Assembly: GCA_938030905.1 (NCBI GenBank)
Contig: CALHIW010000091.1
Location: 1 to 12,965 of the forward strand
Direction of reading: 5' to 3'
DNA: 12,965 nucleotides
DNA from: Candidatus Methanomethylicia archaeon
GTDB taxonomy: Archaea; Thermoproteota; Methanomethylicia; CALHIW01
In this document: piece by piece, positions 1-5,888 of the stretch
Numbering within the stretch: the stretch's first letter is position 1
Layout: each line of letters begins with the position of its first letter
Made by a program: the position numbers and the translations under genes
The notes under the pieces: generated by a model
Database searches by the model: none
Seen by the model: the letters and a program-made list of their open reading frames with translations, nothing else
Told to the model about the DNA's origin: nothing

Positions 1-1
1 A

Positions 2-823
2 GGTGTTGTAAGAATGATTTCAGGAGGATATATTGTAAATGATGCTAGTAAGTTCTCCATTGTTAAACCATATATTCAGGAATATGTTTGGACAATGGAT
101 TTAATTAGAAGAAGGTTTAGGAATGGGCTTTATGGGGTAAGAGCAGCCGTTACAGGTCCCTTCACACTTGCATCTCAAATATATAGAAGTGAGAAGACAA
201 GTTTAACTAATAGTATGTTGATGAATAGGGACTTTATTAGAGAGCTTGTAGACTATGTTGTTTCAGCAGTAAAATTCGTTGAAGATCTAGGAGTAACACT
301 CATAGAATTGACAGAACCTATACTTTCAGTAATTGTGGGGGGAACATTAATAATGTTTAAGTATACTAACGATGAAATAGTTGATATTTTAAGTAGGGTA
401 TTTAAAGTAGAATGTTTAAAAGCTATACATGTATGTGGACCAATATCACCAAAACTAGCAGATATACTTCTAAATAGTGAAGCTAAAATTCTTGACCATG
501 AACATAGCGATATTCCTAGAAATTTTGAAGTATACTCAAGGAAACTATTGGAGAAATATGATAAATTCATTGCTGTAGGAGTTGTATCATCGAAAAATCC
601 TAAAATTGAGGATATTAGCAATATAAAGAGTCTTATGGAGAAGTCTATAGTTACCTATGGTGATAGGGTGTTTGCCTTTAAGCCTGATTGTGGATTTGCA
701 GGATTAAAAGGGTTTTTTAAAAGTAATGAGGAGGCATACAGAGTATCGATTGAAAAGCTTAAACTAATAGTTCAAGCACTGAGTGAGTCTAAGTTTTCTA
801 AATTCCAAGATATACCTTTCTAA
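2..823 (+). CDS. MetE-type (UROD/MetE superfamily) methyltransferase, 5'-truncated
   Basis: The frame is open from the first bases of the window and enters the ATG at 14 without a stop, so the gene probably begins upstream and about 50-70 N-terminal residues are missing; 14 is probably an internal Met. Counting from that Met, I see the zinc-site pattern of the C-terminal MetE barrel: E101 in IELTEP, H139 and C141 in IHVCG, and C226 in KPDCG. TGPFTLASQI and GVVSSKNPKIE are also typical. The family transfers a methyl group to a zinc-bound thiol, normally homocysteine. Archaeal short forms lack the N-terminal folate domain and are known to use methylcobalamin. Next to corrinoid methyltransferases, this could be the enzyme that unloads methyl-corrinoid, but that is inference. 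The last 26 bases overlap the convergent livF gene. The exact substrate is unknown. Confidence 0.8.
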   Translation, partial: GVVRMISGGYIVNDASKFSIVKPYIQEYVWTMDLIRRRFRNGLYGVRAAVTGPFTLASQIYRSEKTSLTNSMLMNRDFIRELVDYVVSAVKFVEDLGVTLIELTEPILSVIVGGTLIMFKYTNDEIVDILSRVFKVECLKAIHVCGPISPKLADILLNSEAKILDHEHSDIPRNFEVYSRKLLEKYDKFIAVGVVSSKNPKIEDISNIKSLMEKSIVTYGDRVFAFKPDCGFAGLKGFFKSNEEAYRVSIEKLKLIVQALSESKFSKFQDIPF

Positions 824-1499
824 TATACTCCGACTTTAGCATTTCATCACCAGTACCTTCAAGTACAATTCTACCCTGCTCCATTAAGTATCCTCGATCA
901 GACATTTTAAGAGCACTTTCTACATGCTGCTCAACTATAAGTATACTTACTCCCTCATCCCTAATTCTTTCAACTATTTTAAAAAGCTGAGATACTAGCT
1001 TAGGCATTAAGCCGAGAGACATTTCATCAATCATTAATAGTGAGGGCTTTAACATTAATGCACGGGCTATTGCTAGCATTTGTTGCTCACCACCACTTAG
1101 AGTTCCAGCAAGCTGATTTCTACGTTCCTTCAGTATTGGGAAAAGCTGGAAAATAAACTCTAATGTATCCCTAATCTCACTTCCACTCTTTAAGTAAGCT
1201 CCCATTAATAGATTTTCATAAACAGTTAATTTTTCAAATAGCTGTCTCCCTTCAGGAACAAGACCTATACCTAGCTTAGCTATTTGATGCGGGGGAAACT
1301 TATCAATTCTAGTATTGTTAAATGTAATTGAGCCGGATATAGGTTTAAGTAAACCAGATACTGTTTTAAGTGTTGTTGTTTTACCTGCACCATTAGGACC
1401 AATAAGTGCAACATTCTCCTTCTTCTTTACAGTTAGGGAAACACCTTGTAAAGCTTGAAACTTACCGTAAAATACATTAATATTATTAACTTCAAGCAT
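798..1499 (-). CDS. livF: LivF-type ABC transporter ATP-binding protein
   Basis: Cytoplasmic ATPase of a branched-chain/hydrophobic amino-acid importer (HAAT family), 233 residues, the usual LivF length. Visible motifs are Walker A GPNGAGKT at 34-41, Q-loop Q86 in EGRQLF, signature LSGGEQQ at 134-140, Walker B LLMIDE at 154-159 and the switch histidine H192 in VEQH. The sequence VPEGRQLFEKLTVYENL is characteristic of LivF. It follows livG by 8 bp on the same strand, so the two are co-transcribed and should form a heterodimer. No LivH, LivM or substrate-binding protein lies in the window. Its 3' end overlaps the convergent methyltransferase gene by 26 bp. Family assignment is secure. The transported substrate is not shown; related systems also carry urea, amides and betaine-like compounds. 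Confidence 0.95.
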   Translation of the reverse strand: MLEVNNINVFYGKFQALQGVSLTVKKKENVALIGPNGAGKTTTLKTVSGLLKPISGSITFNNTRIDKFPPHQIAKLGIGLVPEGRQLFEKLTVYENLLMGAYLKSGSEIRDTLEFIFQLFPILKERRNQLAGTLSGGEQQMLAIARALMLKPSLLMIDEMSLGLMPKLVSQLFKIVERIRDEGVSILIVEQHVESALKMSDRGYLMEQGRIVLEGTGDEMLKSEYIRKVYLGI

Positions 1500-1507
1500 A
1501 TAACCAC

Positions 1508-2254
1508 CTAGAATACATATTTCTCACCTAAATATGCTTCTACAACAGCTTCGCTGCTAGCTATTTCCTTAGGAGTCCCTTCAGCTATCTTCTGTCCATA
1601 ATGTAGTACAATAAGTCTCTGAGCTACATTCATTATAAACCTCATATTATGATCTACTACAAGTACTGTAATGCCAGTACTATTAAGTTTCCTTATTAAG
1701 TCAATCATTATTGAAAGCTCTGAAGGATTTAATCCAGTAGCAGGCTCATCAAGTAGAATAAGTTTCGGATCTGTTAGTAGAGATCGAGCTAGCTCTACAC
1801 GTTTCATTTCAACAGCATTTAAGCTTCCAGCAGTTATATTCTTCTTCTCAATAGGGAAACCTACAAATTTAAGAGTTTCCAGAGCTTTCTCACTAGCCTC
1901 CCTAAAGCTTGATAGATTCTTCCTACCAAACATTGCCCCACTCATAACGTTTTCAAGTACGGTCATATTAACAAATAAGCGGGTTATTTGAAACGTTCTA
2001 GCAATACCCTTCTTACATATGAATTCCGGTTTAAGACCAGTAATATCATTATCTTCAAAGAGGACTTTACCACCCTCAGGCTTATAAATTCCATTAATTA
2101 CATTGAGAAGAGTTGTCTTCCCAGCTCCATTAGGACCAACTAAACCTAGGATTTCACCACTATATAGGTCAAAGCTAACATTATTAACGGCAACAAGCCC
2201 ACGAAACTTCTTAGTAACATTTACGATCTTCAATATGGAATCGTGTTTGCTCAT
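1508..2254 (-). CDS. livG: LivG-type ABC transporter ATP-binding protein
   Basis: Partner ATPase to LivF, 248 residues, first gene of the livGF pair. It has Walker A GPNGAGKT at 40-47, Q-loop Q89 in ARTFQ, Walker B LILLDE at 165-170, the D-loop PATGLNP and switch histidine H202 in VVDHNM. The C-terminus (IAEGTPKEIASSEAVVEAYLGE) is typical of LivG. The signature motif is not LSGGQ: the corresponding stretch reads SLNAVEMKRVELARSL at 144-159, a variant seen in some LivG proteins where signature function relies on the partner's LSGGE. The ATG at 2254 has a TATA-like box about 30 bp upstream, so the transcript would be almost leaderless. Divergent from the aminotransferase operon, with which it shares a 349 bp control region. 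Confidence 0.94.
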   Translation of the reverse strand: MSKHDSILKIVNVTKKFRGLVAVNNVSFDLYSGEILGLVGPNGAGKTTLLNVINGIYKPEGGKVLFEDNDITGLKPEFICKKGIARTFQITRLFVNMTVLENVMSGAMFGRKNLSSFREASEKALETLKFVGFPIEKKNITAGSLNAVEMKRVELARSLLTDPKLILLDEPATGLNPSELSIMIDLIRKLNSTGITVLVVDHNMRFIMNVAQRLIVLHYGQKIAEGTPKEIASSEAVVEAYLGEKYVF

Positions 2255-2280
2255 GTTTTCCGATTTAGTTAGAGCAGATA

Positions 2281-2295
2281 CTTATAAGGTTTTCC
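2281..2295 (-). promoter_or_regulatory. Probable livGF promoter (BRE/TATA)
   Basis: On the minus strand the sequence GGAAAACCTTATAAG combines a purine/A-rich BRE-like stretch with a TATA-like box (TTATAA at 2282-2287). The box centre is about 30 bp from the livG ATG, which predicts a transcript with a leader of only a few nucleotides, as for other genes in this window. Confidence 0.5.
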
Positions 2296-2299
2296 TAGC

Positions 2300-2317
2300 A
2301 ATTATAATGTGATAATT
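2300..2317. promoter_or_regulatory. Palindrome AATTAT-N6-ATAATT upstream of livG TATA box
   Basis: A perfect 6-bp inverted repeat with a 6-bp spacer lies directly upstream of the livG BRE/TATA. Size, AT content and position would suit an operator for a dimeric regulator such as the Lrp/AsnC protein encoded in this window. In AT-rich DNA a 6-bp repeat can arise by chance, so this is only a candidate. Confidence 0.25.
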
Positions 2318-2320
2318 TAA

Positions 2321-2479
2321 GCTTACTTTAATGGGTTACAGTATATTTTAAGAGTTTGTAGAGGGTTAAATCGGTGGAAATGTGGTTATTGGTCTATTAA
2401 CCATTTAGAGGGTAAATATGATGCTGAATACTACAGCTACTTTGAAAAGAATTGGGAGCTTTATAACTTTAAACTTTGA
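2321..2479 (+). pseudogene. Possible remnant of an unidentified gene (52 codons, no start)
   Basis: Between stop codons at 2318 and 2477 one forward frame reads 52 residues with a protein-like composition, including NRWKCGYWSINHLEGKYD followed by AEYYSYFEKNWELYNFKL and TGA. The density of Trp, Tyr, Glu and Lys is unlike random translation of AT-rich DNA. There is no ATG or plausible GTG/TTG start and no ribosome binding site, so it looks like the 3' end of a lost gene rather than a working one. I do not recognise the family. Chance cannot be excluded. Confidence 0.25.
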
Positions 2480-2536
2480 TTTCCTTAAATATTCTGAACA
2501 TTATCTAAAAATTGTTGAGAATATATGTTTACTTGT

Positions 2537-2552
2537 ACAATTTTTTAATTGT
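2537..2552. promoter_or_regulatory. Palindrome ACAATT-TTTT-AATTGT upstream of the aminotransferase promoter
   Basis: A perfect 6-bp inverted repeat with a 4-bp spacer ends 14 bp before the TATA-like box of the aminotransferase operon. The layout (NNAAT-N6-ATTNN) resembles AT-rich half-sites bound by archaeal Lrp-type regulators. Candidate operator only. Confidence 0.3.
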
Positions 2553-2559
2553 TTTACCA

Positions 2560-2574
2560 ATAAAAGTTTAAATA
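2560..2574 (+). promoter_or_regulatory. Probable promoter of the aminotransferase operon
   Basis: TTTAAATA at 2567-2574, preceded by the A-rich BRE-like ATAAAAG, is centred 33.5 bp before the ATG at 2604. Exactly the same box and spacing occur in front of the corrinoid-protein gene at the other end of the window. A leader of about 8 nt is predicted, just long enough to include the GGTGA ribosome binding site at 2595-2599. Confidence 0.6.
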
Positions 2575-2603
2575 TTTGTTTGCCAGAGTAATTTGGTGAG
2601 TTT

Positions 2604-3914
2604 ATGTGTATGATTAGCAACTCTAACATCATTGAGCTTGCAAATAAGTATCTTATTACTAAGATTGTTCCGAGAATGGAGCCTATTGTTATCAATGAGG
2701 GTTATGGAGCTGTTTTAAGAGGTATTGATGGTAAAGAGTATATAGATTGCTTTTCAGGTATTAGTGTAGTTAATACTGGTCACTGTAACCCTGAGGTTGT
2801 AAATGCTGCAGTTAATCAAGCTAAAAAGCTTATTCATGTATGCTCCTATGTATACTATGTTACCCCTGTTGTTAGACTTGCTGAAAAGCTTGCATCTATA
2901 GCTCCTAAACCACTTCAGAAATCATTCTTCGGCAATAGTGGTGCTGAAGCCGTTGAATGTGGCTTAAAACTTGCTAGAAAGTTTACGAAGAAATATGAAT
3001 TTATTGCTTTAATGTGTTCATTTCACGGTAGAACTATTGGTACCCTAAGTGTTACAGGACAATCTGGTAGGAGGAAGTGGGATATGGGTCCATATCTTAG
3101 TGGAGTTTTCTTCACTCCATCACCCTATTGCTATAGATGCTTCTTAAGGCTAAGCTATCCTGAATGTGATTTACAATGTGGGAGAATTATTGAGGATGTT
3201 ATTGAGTACTCGTCAAGTAAAGGTATTGCTGCATTTATTGCTGAACCTGTACTTGGTGAGGGGGGTATTATTCCATGCCCACCAGAGTATTTTAAGATTG
3301 TTAAGGAGGTTCTTGATAAATATAATATATTACTTATTGTAGATGAGGTTCAAACAGGCTTCTGTAGAACCGGCAGAATGTTTGCTATTGAGCATTATGA
3401 TGTTTCTCCAGATATAATGACGCTAGCTAAGGGTATTGCTGATGGATTCCCCATAAGTGCATGTATTGCTAGAGCTGATGTAGCTGACTCATTTGAGCCT
3501 GGTGATCATCTATCAACGTTTGGTGGGAACCCAGTATCAGCAGCTGCAGCTTTAGCAAATATAGATTACATGCTAAGGGAGAATCTAGCTGAGAAATCAG
3601 CTGAGAAGGGGGCTTACGTATTAAAGAGGTTAATGGAGATTATGGATAGATATAAGCTAATAGGTGATGTTAGAGGTTTAGGTTTAATGATCGGTGTTGA
3701 GCTTGTTAAAAATAGAGTCAGTAAGAAGCCTGCTATTGAAGAAACTAGACTAGTTAGAGATCTAGCTAGAGAGAAAGGTGTACTACTTGGATCCGGAGGT
3801 GTTAAAAACTGTGTAATTAGAATCCAGCCTCCATTAGTAATTACATATGAGGAGCTGGATAAGGCGTTAAATATTCTTGAAGAATGCATAGCTGAAGCTG
3901 AGAGGAGGATGTAA
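2604..3914 (+). CDS. Class III (omega-) aminotransferase, PLP-dependent
   Basis: Transfers an omega-amino group (GABA, beta-alanine, 3-aminoisobutyrate or similar) to a keto acid, giving a semialdehyde. The 436-residue length is normal for the family. Fold-type I landmarks are NSGAEAVECGLKLAR (111-125), SFHGRT (139-144), the PLP-binding DEVQTGF with D247, and Schiff-base lysine K276 in LAKGIADGFP, followed by STFGGNP at 304-310. A cysteine-bearing insertion, PYCYRC...CDLQC at 174-192 (C176, C179, C188, C192), is known from some archaeal and clostridial GABA/alanine-glyoxylate-type members. GGTGA four bases before ATG 2604 supports this start; an ATG two codons later is possible. The next gene begins immediately after its TAA, so the amine product and semialdehyde oxidation are coupled. 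Exact substrate unproven. Confidence 0.9.
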   Translation: MCMISNSNIIELANKYLITKIVPRMEPIVINEGYGAVLRGIDGKEYIDCFSGISVVNTGHCNPEVVNAAVNQAKKLIHVCSYVYYVTPVVRLAEKLASIAPKPLQKSFFGNSGAEAVECGLKLARKFTKKYEFIALMCSFHGRTIGTLSVTGQSGRRKWDMGPYLSGVFFTPSPYCYRCFLRLSYPECDLQCGRIIEDVIEYSSSKGIAAFIAEPVLGEGGIIPCPPEYFKIVKEVLDKYNILLIVDEVQTGFCRTGRMFAIEHYDVSPDIMTLAKGIADGFPISACIARADVADSFEPGDHLSTFGGNPVSAAAALANIDYMLRENLAEKSAEKGAYVLKRLMEIMDRYKLIGDVRGLGLMIGVELVKNRVSKKPAIEETRLVRDLAREKGVLLGSGGVKNCVIRIQPPLVITYEELDKALNILEECIAEAERRM

Positions 3915-5393
3915 GTGGCTATTTTACCTGAAGTTCAAAGCTATTATGGCAGATTAAAGCTCTACATTAACGGTACCTGGGTTGATTCAAAATCTAGCTA
4001 TACCCAGCCAGTTATGAATCCGGCTAAAGATGAAGTTATTGCTGAAACTCCGTTTGCAACTATGGATGAAGTTAATAAGGCTGTTAAAGCAGCTGTTGAG
4101 GCCTTTGAGAAATGGAAGGAAACCCCAATAACTACAAGAGTTCAATACATTTATAGACTTAAACAGATAATGGAAGATCATTTTGAAGAAATTTCAAGAA
4201 TTACTACTCAGAATCATGGTAAAATAATAGATGAAGCAAGAGGGGAATCTAGAAGACTTATTGAAAACATTGAAACTGCATGTGCTATAGCCTATACACT
4301 AGCTAAAGGCGAGCATATTGATCAAGTAGCTTCAGAAATTGATGAAACACTTATTAGGGAGCCATTAGGTGTTTTTGCAGTTATTGGACCATTCAACTTT
4401 CCAGCTCTTGCTCCCTTCTGGTTCATACCTCAAGCTCTAGTACTTGGATGTACTCTAGTTGTTAAGCCTAGTGAGATAACCCCACTACCTATGATGTGGT
4501 GTTTTAAGGCTTTGGATGAGTTGGAATTACCTCCAGGTGTAGTAAACCTCGTTTATGGAAGTAGAGAGGTTAGCGAGGCACTAATAAGGCATCCAGATAT
4601 TCAGGGAATTGCATTTGTAGGCTCAACACCGACTGGAAAATACGTTTATAGACTTGCTGGTGAATACGGTAAGAGGGCTATTGTTCAGGCAGGTGCTAAA
4701 AACTATATAGTTGTTATGCCTGATACAGACCTGGATAAAATTATTCCAGCCTTACTTACCTCATTCTTCGGTAATACAGGTCAACGTTGCCTCTCAGGTT
4801 CAAATTTGGTTGCTGTAGGTGAAGTTTATGAGTCTTTAAAAAGAAAATTTGTTGAAGCAGCTTCAAGGCTAAAGCTAGGCTATGGATTGGATGAATCTGT
4901 GGAAATGGGACCTATAGTCTCTATGAATGCTAAAAACCGAGTAATTAACTATATTGAGAAGGGGATAAGTGAGGGGGCTAAACTCATACTTGATGGTAGA
5001 AATGCATATGTAGCTGAGTATCCTAAAGGGTACTTTATAGGCCCCACAATATTTGATGATGTAACACCTGATATGATTATTGCAAGGGATGAAATATTTG
5101 GGCCTGTAGCGAACATTATTAGGGTAGATAGACTTAATGAAGCTATAGAAATGATCAATACAAAGACAAGCTACGGAAATGCTGCATGCATATTTACTTC
5201 AAGTGGTAGAGAAGCTCGTGAATTTAGACGTAGAGTTAAATGTGGAAATATAGGTATAAATGTAGGTATTGCTGCACCTATGGCCTTCTTCCCATTTGGA
5301 GGCTGGAGAGAATCCTTTTTCGGTATTCTCCACGGTCAAATTGACTGTGTAGATTTCTTTACAGACAAGAAGATAGTAATAGCGAGATGGTAG
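3915..5393 (+). CDS. Aldehyde dehydrogenase, methylmalonate-semialdehyde dehydrogenase-like
   Basis: NAD(P)-dependent aldehyde dehydrogenase of 492 residues. The start is GTG, placed directly after the upstream TAA and preceded by GAGGAGGA at 3902-3909, implying translational coupling. Oxyanion-hole N161 lies in GPFNFP, the cofactor-binding KPSE at 184-187, nucleophile C292 in NTGQRC, and EIFGP at 393-397. The usual general-base Glu (ELGGK) is missing: the motif reads VQAGAKN at 257-263, with Q258 at the Glu position, as in CoA-acylating methylmalonate-semialdehyde dehydrogenases. The stretch around ARGESRRLIENIETAC also resembles that family. With the aminotransferase it would convert a beta- or omega-amino acid through malonate- or methylmalonate-semialdehyde to acetyl- or propionyl-CoA. 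The specificity is inferred. A succinate-semialdehyde role is less likely because the Glu is absent. Confidence 0.88.
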   Translation: MAILPEVQSYYGRLKLYINGTWVDSKSSYTQPVMNPAKDEVIAETPFATMDEVNKAVKAAVEAFEKWKETPITTRVQYIYRLKQIMEDHFEEISRITTQNHGKIIDEARGESRRLIENIETACAIAYTLAKGEHIDQVASEIDETLIREPLGVFAVIGPFNFPALAPFWFIPQALVLGCTLVVKPSEITPLPMMWCFKALDELELPPGVVNLVYGSREVSEALIRHPDIQGIAFVGSTPTGKYVYRLAGEYGKRAIVQAGAKNYIVVMPDTDLDKIIPALLTSFFGNTGQRCLSGSNLVAVGEVYESLKRKFVEAASRLKLGYGLDESVEMGPIVSMNAKNRVINYIEKGISEGAKLILDGRNAYVAEYPKGYFIGPTIFDDVTPDMIIARDEIFGPVANIIRVDRLNEAIEMINTKTSYGNAACIFTSSGREAREFRRRVKCGNIGINVGIAAPMAFFPFGGWRESFFGILHGQIDCVDFFTDKKIVIARW

Positions 5394-5854
5394 ATGTGGA
5401 GGATAGATATACGTTTAGCTCTCTTATAAGCTGTATTCTTAATCTTGAAAATCAGGTAGCTTTATTTTATAGGGAAATAGCGCAAAAAGTGGAAATTAAA
5501 GAGTTAAGTGTTTTTCTACTTTCACTTAGTGAAAGCTATCTAAGAAATATTGAGCTGATTAATAGGAGAAGGAGGGAAACTATTGTAGAAATGGCTATTG
5601 AGCCAATTTCAGGATTAAATCTAAGTAGCTACATAGCTAAAATTAACAGTATAATTAGTAGTGGTGAAATAAACAATCTTGATAAAGCTATACAGTTAAA
5701 CAAGATATTGGAGGAGCTTTACGTTAAAGCCTCATTTAAAATAGCGTCCATATCCTCTGATACCAGTGAACTGCTTAGTAGGCTATCACGTAGGAAAAGT
5801 GATGAAAGAAGAAAACTAGAAGAGTTTAAAGCATATAGTTCTTCTGTTTCATAG
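5387..5854 (+). CDS. Degenerate ferritin-like/rubrerythrin-like four-helix protein
   Basis: A 155-residue, all-helical, soluble protein that overlaps the aldehyde dehydrogenase stop by 7 bp and so is part of the operon. Helix 1 has the ferritin-like pattern E-x6-Y (E21 to Y28, ENQVALFY). The expected second-helix ExxH is replaced by SESYLRN around 48-54. The third helix has EELY (109-112), and the fourth reads DERRK, with Lys where a His ligand would stand. It therefore looks like a ferritin-fold protein that has lost its di-iron site and may be structural or a binding partner. It ends with TAG immediately followed by in-frame TAA. The family call rests on pattern similarity only; it could simply be an unrelated helical protein. 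Function unknown. Confidence 0.6.
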   Translation: MVDVEDRYTFSSLISCILNLENQVALFYREIAQKVEIKELSVFLLSLSESYLRNIELINRRRRETIVEMAIEPISGLNLSSYIAKINSIISSGEINNLDKAIQLNKILEELYVKASFKIASISSDTSELLSRLSRRKSDERRKLEEFKAYSSSVS

Positions 5855-5859
5855 TAAAG

Positions 5860-5867
5860 TATTTAAA
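5860..5867 (+). promoter_or_regulatory. Candidate internal promoter for the MttB-like gene
   Basis: TATTTAAA, preceded by the A-rich AGTAAAG, lies in the 34-bp gap before the MttB-like gene. Its centre is 25.5 bp before the ATG at 5889, the spacing expected for a leaderless archaeal transcript. The gene may be expressed both from the operon and from this promoter. Confidence 0.45.
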
Positions 5868-5888
5868 GTTGTTGCTGGATGGGTTTTC

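Noticed and set aside
253..621. 122-codon minus-strand frame opposite the MetE-like gene
   Set aside because: Antisense shadow of a gene with clear zinc-site motifs; low-complexity Ser-rich translation.
1671..1991. 106-codon forward frame opposite livG
   Set aside because: It is the antisense shadow of livG, whose ABC motifs are intact; no RBS and no family resemblance.
3614..3889. 91-codon minus-strand frame inside the aminotransferase
   Set aside because: Antisense shadow; Ser/Thr/Leu-rich translation with no domain pattern.
3915..5393. Aldehyde dehydrogenase as a GabD-type succinate-semialdehyde dehydrogenase
   Set aside because: The general-base Glu is absent and the VQAGAKN motif fits the methylmalonate-semialdehyde group better.
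5852..5857. TAG-TAA after the ferritin-like gene as a possible pyrrolysine codon
   Set aside because: TAG is followed at once by in-frame TAA, so read-through would add one residue; it is a tandem stop.
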